Assembly: GCF_004321985.1 (NCBI RefSeq)
Contig: NZ_SCQN01000046.1
Span: 62,001-126,000, forward strand
Origin: Castellaniella sp.
GTDB taxonomy: Bacteria; Pseudomonadota; Gammaproteobacteria; Burkholderiales; Burkholderiaceae_B
Direction of reading: 5' to 3'
DNA: 64,000 nucleotides
Shown here piece after piece: positions 7,449 to 15,843 of the stretch. Positions within the stretch are counted from its first letter, which is position 1. Every line of letters begins with the position of its first letter. The notes beneath the pieces were generated by a model. That model was given only the letters and a program-made list of their open reading frames with translations. It ran no database searches and was not told where the DNA came from. The position numbers and the translations under genes were made by a program.

Positions 7449-10163
7449 TCAGAATGCCGCGCCGTCGTCATCGGCGGGGGGCGCTGGTTTTCTGGGTTTT
7501 GCGGCCGCCTTCCCGGCTGTTTTGCGGGGCGACTTCGCCTTGGCTGATTTCCCGTTCGCGCTGCCGGTCGCCTTGGCGCGCGTGGTCTTGGTAGCGGCCT
7601 TCTTGGCGGGCGCCTTAGGTGTTTCCGCAGGCGCATCGGCTGATTTCGCGGTCGAGGTCCGGGCAGCCGATGGTTTTGCGCTGCCTGCCTTCGCAGCGGC
7701 ACCCGCCTTCGGCGCCCGCGCCTCGAATTCGAAGCCGATCTTGCCATCCTTCTGGCGTACCAGGTAAGCCTTGAACTTGCGGTTCGTGCGGCTGGAGACG
7801 AATCCCTGGAACAGATCGGTCTTGCCGGTTTCCAGCAGCTTCGTCATTTGTGCGGCGGGGATTTCCTGCTGCAGGATGACCTTGCCGCTACGGAAGGTGC
7901 AGGACTTTCCCGGCCCGACCGAGTGCTCGCAGACGTAATTCATGCCATGTTCGAAGACCCGGCCGCCGCACTTGGGACACGCGCCCAGGGCAGTCTGGCC
8001 CGAGAAGTCCACGGCTTCACTGTCTTCATCGTCCTTCTGGCCGAAGTCGAATTCCAGCTTGAACTCGTCCGTGATGCGCAGCAGCGCGGCAAAGGGCCGT
8101 CCCATCTTGCTGATGAAGCCGGTGAGCGGCCCGATCTGGCGGTGCTTCAGCAGGTCTTCGACTTCGGAAATCTCGAACGTGCGCCCGCCCGGGTGCTTGC
8201 CAATGGAAAAATCGCAGTTCGTGCAGGCGTATCGGCGGTAGTTTTCCTTCACCACCGCGCCACACTTGGGGCAGGGGGTCTTCAGTGTGGCATAGTCGCC
8301 GGGCACTGTGTCGCGTTCGTATTCCTTGGCCCGCTTGACGATGACCTGGGTCATCTGCGCGATTTCCCGCATGAAGGACTCGCGGTCCAGCTTGCGCTGC
8401 TCGACGAGCTTCAGCTGATGCTCCCACTCGCCCGTCAGCTCTGGCGAAGTGAGTTCATTCACGCCCAGACCCGAGAGCAGCGTCATGAGCTGCCGCGCTT
8501 TTGCACTGGGGATCAGGTCGCGTCCCTCGCGGCGCAGGTAGCCTTCGTTCAGCAAGCCTTCGATGATGGCGGCCCGGGTGGCTGGTGTGCCCAGACCACG
8601 CTCGGACATGGCCTCGCGCAGCGCCTCGTCGTCCACGAGTTTGCCGGCGCCTTCCATGGCCGAGAGCAGCGTGGCTTCGTTGAACCGTGCGGGCGGCTTG
8701 GTCGCCAGGCCACGTGCTTCGATGTCTTCGGTGCGCACCCGTTCGCCATCCGCGACCGGAACCAGCGAGGCATCCTGGCCCTGGGATTCGCGGCCGTAGA
8801 TGGATAGCCAGCCGGGAGAGACCAGGACCTTGCCCTCGGTTTTGAACGAATGCTCCGAGACCTGCGTGATGCGGGTAGTGATGTGGAACTCCGCTGCCGG
8901 AAAGAAGACCGCCAGGAAGCGTCGAGCCACCAACTCGTAGATCTTGAATTCGGCGTCTGATAGTTCGCGTGGCACCTGCAGCGTGGGGATGATCGCGAAG
9001 TGGTCAGAAATCTTGGTATCGTCGAAGATGCGCCGGTTGGGCTTGACCCAGCTCTGCTCCACCACCCGGGCGGCGAATGGCTTCACCGTGCGGGCAGCGC
9101 CCGATTCGCTGTCGGCCAGCACCCGCATGGTCTGTTTGACCGTGTCCACATAGTCTTGCGGCAGGTATCGGGAGTCTGTCCGCGGGTAGGTGAACGCCTT
9201 GTGGCGTTCGTATAGCGTCTGGGCCAGCGACAGCGTGGTCTTGGCCGAAAAGCCGAAGCGTGAGTTGGCCTCGCGCTGCAGCGTGGTCAGATCAAAAAGG
9301 GCCGGGGAGACCTGCGTGCTGGGTCTGGATTCCTCGGTCACGGTGCCGGGGTTGTCGCGGCAAGCTGTGACGATGCTCTGGGCGGCGGCTTCCGACCAGA
9401 GACGCGAGTCGCGCGAGTCGGGGTCCTGCTCGTCCTTCTTGAACTTGGGGTCGAACCAGCGACCCTCGTAGAGGCCCGCAGCGGCCACGAAGGTCGCGTG
9501 AACTTCCCAGTAGTCGCGCGAGACGAAGCTGCGAATGCGGTCTTCACGCTCCATGACGATGGCCAGCGTGGGCGTCTGGACCCGGCCCACTGGCGTCTTG
9601 AAGAAGCCCCCGTCCTTGCTGTTGAAGGCCGTCATTGCGCGGGTACCGTTGATGCCGACCAGCCAGTCGGCCTCGGCGCGAGACCGTGCAGCGGCTTCCA
9701 GCGGCTTCATGGTGTCGTCGTCCCGCAGGTTCTGGAAGGCTTCGCGGATGGATGCCTGGGTCATGGACCGCAGCCAGAGGCGCTGGATCGGTTTCTTGAC
9801 CCCCGCGTACTGAATGATATAGCGGAAGATGAGTTCGCCCTCGCGCCCTGCGTCGCAGGCGTTGATGACGGCTCCCACGTCCTTGCGCTTGAGCAGCTTG
9901 ATCAGCATTTTCAGCCGCTCGCCCGAGCGCTTGTCGGTCGGCCCCAGCTCGAAATGCGGTGGAATCACAGGCAGCTGAGCGAAACTCCATTTGCCGCGCA
10001 CCGGGTCATTGGGCGCCACCAGGCTGAGCAGATGCCCCACGCTGGAGGACAGCACGTACGAGTCGCTCTCGAAGTAATCCCCCTCGCGGGAGAACCCCCC
10101 CAGGGCGCGGGAGATATCCAGTGCAACCGACGGCTTTTCGGCAATGATCAGAGTTTTAGTCAT
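7449..10163 (-). CDS. topB: DNA topoisomerase III TopB
   Basis: 904 aa, type IA topoisomerase. The N-terminal Toprim domain has IIAEKPSVA and the acidic DAGREGE motif (104-110). The catalytic Tyr326 lies in FTYPRTDSRYL. The C-terminal part has zinc-finger-like repeats (CPKCGAVVKENYRRYACTNC near 650, and a second CPKCGGRVFEHG near 750). The last 85 or so residues are a low-complexity Lys/Ala/Pro/Thr tail resembling histone H1, probably a flexible DNA-binding extension. The protein decatenates DNA and resolves recombination intermediates. It lies downstream of smg and gluQ; smg-topB linkage is common in betaproteobacteria. Confidence 0.96.
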   Translation of the reverse strand: MTKTLIIAEKPSVALDISRALGGFSREGDYFESDSYVLSSSVGHLLSLVAPNDPVRGKWSFAQLPVIPPHFELGPTDKRSGERLKMLIKLLKRKDVGAVINACDAGREGELIFRYIIQYAGVKKPIQRLWLRSMTQASIREAFQNLRDDDTMKPLEAAARSRAEADWLVGINGTRAMTAFNSKDGGFFKTPVGRVQTPTLAIVMEREDRIRSFVSRDYWEVHATFVAAAGLYEGRWFDPKFKKDEQDPDSRDSRLWSEAAAQSIVTACRDNPGTVTEESRPSTQVSPALFDLTTLQREANSRFGFSAKTTLSLAQTLYERHKAFTYPRTDSRYLPQDYVDTVKQTMRVLADSESGAARTVKPFAARVVEQSWVKPNRRIFDDTKISDHFAIIPTLQVPRELSDAEFKIYELVARRFLAVFFPAAEFHITTRITQVSEHSFKTEGKVLVSPGWLSIYGRESQGQDASLVPVADGERVRTEDIEARGLATKPPARFNEATLLSAMEGAGKLVDDEALREAMSERGLGTPATRAAIIEGLLNEGYLRREGRDLIPSAKARQLMTLLSGLGVNELTSPELTGEWEHQLKLVEQRKLDRESFMREIAQMTQVIVKRAKEYERDTVPGDYATLKTPCPKCGAVVKENYRRYACTNCDFSIGKHPGGRTFEISEVEDLLKHRQIGPLTGFISKMGRPFAALLRITDEFKLEFDFGQKDDEDSEAVDFSGQTALGACPKCGGRVFEHGMNYVCEHSVGPGKSCTFRSGKVILQQEIPAAQMTKLLETGKTDLFQGFVSSRTNRKFKAYLVRQKDGKIGFEFEARAPKAGAAAKAGSAKPSAARTSTAKSADAPAETPKAPAKKAATKTTRAKATGSANGKSAKAKSPRKTAGKAAAKPRKPAPPADDDGAAF

Positions 10164-10283
10164 GAAGTTCCAGGAGCGGCCGGATGTGCAGCCGCATAGC
10201 GCGGATCATACGACGAATATATCAAACGGGTGCTGGGCCCATCATTTGCCCAACCCGGCTATCCTCCTGTCGGGGATGGCAGA

Positions 10284-11165
10284 TCAGGGGAAGCGCTGCG
10301 CCCAGCGGGCGGCGGCTTCACCTAGAAAAACATCTCGGCTGTGTGCAGGAAATGGCGCGAAACCCAGGGCCTGCCAGGCGTCCTGGAGGGCTTCGAGCGG
10401 GTCCGCCAGATCCAGGGCCGGTGCATGGTTCTGTTTCGAGAGCTTGCGCCCTTCGGCGTCCAGCACCAGCGGGACGTGCATCATGCGTGGGGCCGGCAGC
10501 CCCAGCGCCCGTGCCAGCTGCCGCTGCCGAGCGGTGGAATCCAGAAGGTCGGCGCCGCGCACCACGTCCGTGACGCCCTGCGCAGCGTCGTCGACGACCA
10601 CCACGAGTTGGTAGGCCCACAGACCGTCTGCGCGGCGGATGATGAAATCGCCCACCTCGTTCGCCACGTCCTGGCTTTGCGGCCCCAGCCAGCGGTCCTG
10701 AAAGATTTCCCGGCCGGACTCGACCCGGAAGCGCCACGATGGCTGGACGGCGGCATGGGGCTGATGCCTGGCGCGGCCGGTCGTTTTGTCCGGCCGGCAG
10801 GTGCCGGGGTAGGGGCCGGCGGCGAGATCGCGCCGGCTGCAGGTGCAACCATAGGTGCGGCCCTTCGCCTGAAGGCGGGCGAAGGCCTGTGCATATAAGG
10901 AGTGGCGTTCGGATTGCCAGACGGCGGCGTGGTCCCAGCGCATCCCGAGCGCGTCCAGCTGCGCCATGATGATTCCGTCCGCGCCAGCGGCGGTACGGGG
11001 CGTGTCGATGTCTTCGATGCGCAGCAGCCACTCGCCGTGGTGGGCGCGGGCGTCCAGGAAGCTGGCCAGAGCTGCCACCAGTGAACCGGCGTGCAGCGGC
11101 CCGCTGGGGCTGGGTGCGAAACGCCCGACGTAGCGGCCCCGTGGGGGCGACACATCAAGAGGCAT
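10284..11165 (-). CDS. gluQ: Glutamyl-Q tRNA(Asp) synthetase GluQ-RS
   Basis: 293 aa, a truncated GluRS-like enzyme without an anticodon-binding domain. It attaches glutamate to queuosine at position 34 of tRNA-Asp. [13 protein letters not shown] (16-28) holds the HIGH-type signature; KLSKQ is the KMSKS equivalent. The zinc ligands expected for the family are present (Cys107, Cys109, Tyr119, Cys123). The ATG at 11165 is preferred over the GTG at 11177. It lies 30 bases after smg and 120 before topB on the same strand. Confidence 0.95.
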   Translation of the reverse strand: MPLDVSPPRGRYVGRFAPSPSGPLHAGSLVAALASFLDARAHHGEWLLRIEDIDTPRTAAGADGIIMAQLDALGMRWDHAAVWQSERHSLYAQAFARLQAKGRTYGCTCSRRDLAAGPYPGTCRPDKTTGRARHQPHAAVQPSWRFRVESGREIFQDRWLGPQSQDVANEVGDFIIRRADGLWAYQLVVVVDDAAQGVTDVVRGADLLDSTARQRQLARALGLPAPRMMHVPLVLDAEGRKLSKQNHAPALDLADPLEALQDAWQALGFAPFPAHSRDVFLGEAAARWAQRFP

Positions 11166-11195
11166 GGCAGGAATCACGGGGCGCGAGGGCGCCCG

Positions 11196-11666
11196 TCAGT
11201 GCGCCAGGCGCGGGTCGTCATCAGCCAGAAGTTCTTCGAAGATCAGGTGGTCGACCTCGGCCTCCTGGCTCCAGAGCACCATGAGCGCCAGGATCTTGAT
11301 CTCGGTCAGGCTGAGCGGCGCCTCGTGGGCGGCCTGCGCGCAGCCGATGAGGATCTCACGCAGTGCTGGTGGCAGCGCGCCCGAGCTTTCGAGGAATACG
11401 ATGAAGCCGATGGCTTCGGTTCCCAGCGCGCTGTATTCCTGCTCGGTGTAGATCCGGGGTGCGTGCGACTCTGTGTGCCGACCCAGGGATGCCAAGACCA
11501 GGCATTGTTCGGTCGTATTGGCCAGCTCGCGCAGCCAACTGAGCGCGTCGTCGATGTCTTCGTGCTCGAACCCCGCAGCGGCGAGCTTGCTGGCAAGGAT
11601 CTCGGCGCGTGGACAGGCTTCGGGGGTGTAGTAGTTCTCGAACAGATAGACCAGGATATCGTACAT
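11196..11666 (-). CDS. smg: Smg/DUF494 family protein
   Basis: 156 aa. It matches the Smg (DUF494) family in length and in its opening MYDILVYLFENYY. The molecular role is unsettled; the family is usually encoded next to dprA and topoisomerase genes, and here too it sits upstream of topB. No catalytic motif is visible, and the protein looks mostly helical and acidic. No dprA gene is in the window. Confidence 0.93.
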   Translation of the reverse strand: MYDILVYLFENYYTPEACPRAEILASKLAAAGFEHEDIDDALSWLRELANTTEQCLVLASLGRHTESHAPRIYTEQEYSALGTEAIGFIVFLESSGALPPALREILIGCAQAAHEAPLSLTEIKILALMVLWSQEAEVDHLIFEELLADDDPRLAH

Positions 11667-11748
11667 GGCGTCGCATCCAGAATTGCGCCTACAGTGTACT
11701 TGATCCGCCCGATCAGCAGGGTACGGATGGGTACGACCATGGTGCGCC

Positions 11749-12969
11749 TCAAGCCCTGGGACCTGCCGCCGCGAACGCCTGTTTCAGATCTGCGATCAGG
11801 TCGCCGGGTTCTTCCAGTCCGACATGCAGGCGTATGACGGTGCCGGCTTTCATGCGGGCATCCGCAATCTGAGCCCAATAGCTGTGGGTGGCAAGTGCCG
11901 CCGGCTCCACCTGCGTCACCAGACTTTCATAGCCGCCCCAGGAATATCCGATCCCGAACAGGCGCAGCGCGTCGATCACCCGGCGTACCTGATGTTCGTC
12001 GAAATCGACTGACACGGACAGCAAGCCGTTGGATCCGGTAGCATCCCGCTGCCACAGGGCGTGACCGGCGTCCTGTGGCCAGGCGGGGAAAAAGATGTGA
12101 GAGACTTCGGGGCGCTGCGCCAGCCAGTTACATACGTCCAGCGCGTGCTCCCCGCAGGTGCGCATGCGCAGCCCCAGGGTTCGGGCACCGCGGATGGCCA
12201 GCCAGGCGTCGTCGGCACTGACGGTGCTGCCCAACGCGTAGTGTGTCTCGTGCAGTCTCGCGATCCGCGCCGGGTCGCGGGCAATGGCTGCGCCCAGCAT
12301 CAGATCGGAGTGGCCCCCGACGTATTTGGTGGCGGCGATGACGGAAACGTCGGCGCCCAGCGTGAGTGGGCGATAGATGTAACCGGAGCCCCAGGTGTTG
12401 TCGGTGATGACGGTCAGCCCGTGATCGTGTGCCCAGCGTGACAGCGCAGGCACGTCCTGCATCTGCAGCAGCAGCGATCCCGGAGATTCCAGATACAGCA
12501 CGCGGGTCTCGGGGCGCAGCGCCGCCTGCAGGTGTTCGATGTCGGGGGCCACGAAGTCCATGGCAATACCCATGCGCGACAGGATCGTCTTGTGCAGATG
12601 GCGCACCGGGCCATACACAGAATCCACGACCAGCGCGTGTTCGCCCTGGCTCAGGAAGGCCAGCATCGCCATGCTGATGGCTGCCATCCCCGAAGGTGCG
12701 AGGAAGGCACGCTGGCCCCCTTCGAGCTGGCACAGCAGTTCTTCGAGCGCAGCGTGGGTCTGCAGGCCCACGCGTCCGTAGGTTGGCACCCGTTCGCCGC
12801 GCTGCTTGGCCGCCTGGGCGCGGTCCAGCACGTCCATGGAAGCAAACCGGACGGTGCTGGTTCGGTAGGACGGGAGCGCCACCGGCCCCGACCCCGTGGC
12901 CGGGTCCAGTGGTGCCTGGCCGGTGTGTTGCAGCAGGGTGTCGATGTGATCGGAAGCGGAAGATGTCAT
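11749..12969 (-). CDS. metC: Cystathionine beta-lyase / trans-sulfuration PLP enzyme
   Basis: 406 aa, Cys/Met-metabolism PLP family (fold type I). The PLP lysine is in SVIAATKYVGGHSD, and the preceding Asp of TDNTWGSGY contacts the PLP ring. SGMAAI and YGRVGLQTH are family features. The overall pattern fits MetC (cystathionine beta-lyase), which makes homocysteine, pyruvate and ammonia. Gamma-lyase or sulfhydrylase activity cannot be excluded from sequence alone. It lies 26 bases downstream of the MBL-fold gene and 82 bases upstream of smg. Confidence 0.88.
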   Translation of the reverse strand: MTSSASDHIDTLLQHTGQAPLDPATGSGPVALPSYRTSTVRFASMDVLDRAQAAKQRGERVPTYGRVGLQTHAALEELLCQLEGGQRAFLAPSGMAAISMAMLAFLSQGEHALVVDSVYGPVRHLHKTILSRMGIAMDFVAPDIEHLQAALRPETRVLYLESPGSLLLQMQDVPALSRWAHDHGLTVITDNTWGSGYIYRPLTLGADVSVIAATKYVGGHSDLMLGAAIARDPARIARLHETHYALGSTVSADDAWLAIRGARTLGLRMRTCGEHALDVCNWLAQRPEVSHIFFPAWPQDAGHALWQRDATGSNGLLSVSVDFDEHQVRRVIDALRLFGIGYSWGGYESLVTQVEPAALATHSYWAQIADARMKAGTVIRLHVGLEEPGDLIADLKQAFAAAGPRA

Positions 12970-12995
12970 GGCAAAAAGTGGCTGGGGTGCAGTGT

Positions 12996-14069
12996 TCAGG
13001 AGCGTTGGAAGCGGTAGACGCCATCGGCTCCCAGATGGCGATTCAGTGCGCCCTGAAAGTATAGGGCGTGCAGGTGGGCGATGGATTCGCCCATGGCGAA
13101 CGAAAGCTGATGGGTATCCAGCTTGCGGTGAAACAGCAGGGGCAGCAGGTCATGCGCGCTTTGCGGCTGCGCACAGGCCGTCAGGACCTCGGACAGACGT
13201 TCGGCATGGTGATCGAGCTGCTGGGTGACGCGCACCTGCAGTCCGCGAAAGGGCTTGCCGTGCGATGGCAGTACCAGCGCGTCCTCGGGCAGCGGGCGCA
13301 GTTGCTTGAGCGATTCCAGGTACAGGGCCAGCGGGTTGGCCTCGGGCTCCTGGGCGAACACGCTGACGTTGGTGGAAATGCGCGGCAGCACCATGTCGCC
13401 GGAAATCAGCACGCCCAGTGACGGGCACCAGAAGGAAGCGTGTTCGGGCGCGTGGCCGTAGCCCACGATGACTCGCCATTCGTGTCCGCCGATCTTCAGC
13501 GTGTCGCCGTCCATGATGCGGTGGAATTGGGCCGGGGCGTCGGGCACCATGCCGCCGTAATAGTTGCGTCGGGCCCGCATTTGGGCCTGGATCTCGGGAT
13601 CCACCAGACCGTGGCGGGCGAAGTGCTGGATGGAGGGCTCGTTCGATGCAGCGTCGTCGTGGGCCGCACCGGACGGGCCGGTGCCACACCACAGCCGTGC
13701 CAGGACGTAGTCCGTCATGGTCATCCAGAGCGGAACCTGCCAGCGCGCGCACAGCCAATGCGCCAGCCCGACGTGATCCGGGTGCATGTGCGTGACCAGC
13801 ACGCGCAGCACCGGCAGCCCGTCCAGCGCCTGTGCGAAGACCGTTTCCCAGGATTCGCGTACCTCTGGGCGATCGATGCCGCAATCCACGATGGTCCAGC
13901 CGTCGCGCCCGTCGATCTGGTCGCGCAGCAACCAGAGGTTGATGTGATCCAGCGCGAACGGCAGCGGCATGCGCAGCCAGCGGACGCCGTCGGCGACGGT
14001 GATCGCCTGTCCCGCAGCTGGGAGCGTTTCATTCAGCAGGTAGGTCAGTTGTTGTTCCTGGGGATTCAT
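12996..14069 (-). CDS. Metallo-beta-lactamase-fold hydrolase, probable LiuR-regulon member
   Basis: 357 aa. The di-metal motif THMHPDHVG is present, along with a second His in GYGHAPEHASFW, Asp in LISGDMVLPRI and His in LPSHGKPF: a complete glyoxalase II/MBL metal set. The C-terminal 90 residues form an extra helical domain. Many MBL proteins of this type hydrolyse thioesters, and the gene diverges from liuR with an operator overlapping its probable -35 box. An acyl-CoA thioesterase role in branched-chain acid breakdown is a reasonable inference, not shown. Confidence 0.85.
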   Translation of the reverse strand: MNPQEQQLTYLLNETLPAAGQAITVADGVRWLRMPLPFALDHINLWLLRDQIDGRDGWTIVDCGIDRPEVRESWETVFAQALDGLPVLRVLVTHMHPDHVGLAHWLCARWQVPLWMTMTDYVLARLWCGTGPSGAAHDDAASNEPSIQHFARHGLVDPEIQAQMRARRNYYGGMVPDAPAQFHRIMDGDTLKIGGHEWRVIVGYGHAPEHASFWCPSLGVLISGDMVLPRISTNVSVFAQEPEANPLALYLESLKQLRPLPEDALVLPSHGKPFRGLQVRVTQQLDHHAERLSEVLTACAQPQSAHDLLPLLFHRKLDTHQLSFAMGESIAHLHALYFQGALNRHLGADGVYRFQRS

Positions 14070-14105
14070 GTCGTTTCGAACTCCGTACGTTTGCCCGACA
14101 CCCAG

Positions 14106-14141
14106 ATTATGTCAGACAATACAACTGACGTTAACGTAAAC
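14106..14141 (-). promoter_or_regulatory. liuR box 1: Putative promoter of the MBL-fold gene with embedded LiuR operator
   Basis: On the minus strand, TTAACG (14129-14134) and CATAAT (14106-14111) are 17 bases apart, a plausible sigma-70 pair. The -35 lies inside the palindrome TGACGTTAACGTAAAC at 14126-14141. The palindrome is repeated almost exactly 462 bases downstream before liuA. Its location beside a MerR-type liuR gene makes it the likely LiuR operator; binding there would block the leftward promoter and probably liuR itself. Confidence 0.65.
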
Positions 14142-14158
14142 TGAACTCGCTCGCCCGC

Positions 14159-14590
14159 ATGGATATGCCCATGAATCAAACCACCTGGACGATTTCCGAA
14201 CTGTCACAAGAGTTCGGTGTCACGCCCCGTACCATCCGGTTCTACGAAGACCAAGGCATCCTCAGTCCGGCCCGTGAAGGGCGCCGGCGCATCTATGCGC
14301 CTCGTGATCGTACGAGGCTGAAGCTTGCGTTGCGAGGGCGGCGGCTCGGGCTGCAGCTTGCCGAAATCCTCAGTCTGATCAATCTGTACGATCACAGCGG
14401 CGCCAGTTCGACCAAGCAGTTGCGGCACTATGCCGAGGTTCTGTCCAGTCACCGCGAGAAGCTGGAGCAGCAGCGCCGCGATCTGGACGAGACGCTGCGG
14501 GAGATCAGCCGCCAGCAGGCGGACTGTGAGGCCTTGCTGCGCGCCCGCGAGGCCGCCCGGTCCACAGCCCCCCAGGACTTCCCTGATTGA
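14159..14590 (+). CDS. liuR: MerR-family transcriptional regulator LiuR
   Basis: 143 aa. The N-terminal winged HTH of the MerR family is clear: [25 protein letters not shown] (about 10-34) and [13 protein letters not shown]. The C-terminal half is a coiled-coil dimerisation helix rich in Glu, Gln and Arg. It lacks the Cys cluster of metal sensors, as expected for LiuR, which controls leucine/isovalerate catabolism in Proteobacteria. The genes on its right are liuA, liuB and liuD. Three in-frame ATGs (14159, 14165, 14171) are possible starts. Confidence 0.88.
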   Translation: MDMPMNQTTWTISELSQEFGVTPRTIRFYEDQGILSPAREGRRRIYAPRDRTRLKLALRGRRLGLQLAEILSLINLYDHSGASSTKQLRHYAEVLSSHREKLEQQRRDLDETLREISRQQADCEALLRAREAARSTAPQDFPD

Positions 14591-14603
14591 CGTTAACGTA
14601 AAC
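14588..14603. promoter_or_regulatory. liuR box 2: Putative LiuR operator upstream of liuA
   Basis: TGACGTTAACGTAAAC, identical over 16 bases to the site at 14126-14141. The first three bases are the TGA stop codon of liuR itself, so the operator is built into the end of the regulator gene. The palindromic core is TACGTTAACGTA-like (ACGTTAACGT is perfect). liuA starts 57 bases downstream. Recurrence of one exact palindrome at both edges of liuR is strong evidence for autoregulation and control of the liu operon. Confidence 0.8.
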
Positions 14604-14660
14604 GTTATAGGAAAATCAGGTTCTTCCGCCATCGCGCACCGATTCCCTCAGGAGACACTT

Positions 14661-15839
14661 ATGGACCTGCCTGGATTGAATTTCGACCTCGGCACTGATC
14701 TGGATATGCTGCGCGACGCCGTGCGCGAATTCGCGCAGTCAGAGATTGCTCCGCGGGCTGCCGAAACCGACCGCACCGACCAGTTCCCAATGGATCTATG
14801 GCGCAAGTTCGGCGACCTGGGGCTGTTGGGCGTGACGGTGGGCGAGACCTACGGCGGCTCCAGCCTGGGGTACTTGGCCCATATGATCGCGGTAGAGGAA
14901 ATCTCCCGCGCCAGCGCGTCCATCGCCCTGTCCTATGGGGCACACTCGAATCTGTGCGTGAACCAGATCCACCGCAACGGCACTGAGGCCCAGAAGCGCA
15001 AATACCTGCCGGGGTTGATCTCGGGCGATCATGTGGGCGCGCTCGCCATGAGCGAGCCAGGGGCGGGGTCTGACGTGGTCAGCATGCGCCTGCGGGCCGA
15101 AAAGCGAGGCGACCGCTATGTACTCAACGGCACCAAGATGTGGATCACGAACGGGCCGGACGCCGATACGCTGGTGGTGTACGCCAAGACCGACCCTCAG
15201 GCCCGCCAGCATGGGATCACCGCCTTCATCGTGGAGAAGAGCTTTCCGGGCTTCTCGGTAGCCCAAAAACTCGACAAGCTGGGTATGCGCGGCTCGCATA
15301 CGGGCGAGCTGGTCTTCCGGGACTGCGAGGTCCCCGAAGAAAACGTGCTGGGCCAGGTCAACGGGGGAGTGAAGGTCCTGATGAGCGGCCTGGATTACGA
15401 GCGCGCCGTCCTGGCTGCGGGGCCGTTGGGCATCATGCAGGCGGTGCTGGATGTGGTGGTGCCCTACGTCCACGAGCGGAAGCAGTTCGGCCAGTCCATT
15501 GGCGAGTTCCAGCTCATCCAGGGCAAGCTTGCCGACCTGTACACCACGCTGCAGGCCTGCCGCGCCTATTGCTACACGGTGGGCAAGAATCTGGATCGGC
15601 TGGGTGCGGAGCATGCGCGTCAGGTGCGCAAGGACTGCGCGGGGGTCATCCTGTATTGCGCTGAAAAGGCGACCTGGATGGCCGGCGAGGGCATCCAGAT
15701 CCTGGGCGGCAATGGCTACATCAATGACTACCCCACCGGGCGCCTGTGGCGCGACGCGAAGCTTTACGAAATCGGCGCTGGCACCAGTGAAATTCGCCGC
15801 ATGCTGATCGGCCGCGAATTGTTTGCCGAGACGGCCTGA
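14661..15839 (+). CDS. liuA: Isovaleryl-CoA dehydrogenase
   Basis: 392 aa, acyl-CoA dehydrogenase family, FAD-dependent. It oxidises isovaleryl-CoA to 3-methylcrotonyl-CoA in leucine breakdown and passes electrons to [14 protein letters not shown] and WITNGP are the FAD and substrate signatures. The catalytic Glu is at 247 (LDYERAV), the position used by isovaleryl-CoA dehydrogenases rather than the later Glu of short-chain enzymes. The C-terminal [14 protein letters not shown] is also typical. The ATG at 14661 has a CAGGAGA ribosome binding site 7 bases upstream. First structural gene of the liu operon. Confidence 0.95.
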   Translation: MDLPGLNFDLGTDLDMLRDAVREFAQSEIAPRAAETDRTDQFPMDLWRKFGDLGLLGVTVGETYGGSSLGYLAHMIAVEEISRASASIALSYGAHSNLCVNQIHRNGTEAQKRKYLPGLISGDHVGALAMSEPGAGSDVVSMRLRAEKRGDRYVLNGTKMWITNGPDADTLVVYAKTDPQARQHGITAFIVEKSFPGFSVAQKLDKLGMRGSHTGELVFRDCEVPEENVLGQVNGGVKVLMSGLDYERAVLAAGPLGIMQAVLDVVVPYVHERKQFGQSIGEFQLIQGKLADLYTTLQACRAYCYTVGKNLDRLGAEHARQVRKDCAGVILYCAEKATWMAGEGIQILGGNGYINDYPTGRLWRDAKLYEIGAGTSEIRRMLIGRELFAETA

Positions 15840-15843
15840 CCCC

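Noticed and set aside
14126-14603. Repeated TGACGTTAACGTAAAC as an insertion-sequence end or att site
   Set aside because: The copies bracket only liuR, are palindromic, and there is no transposase or integrase; a regulator binding site explains them better.
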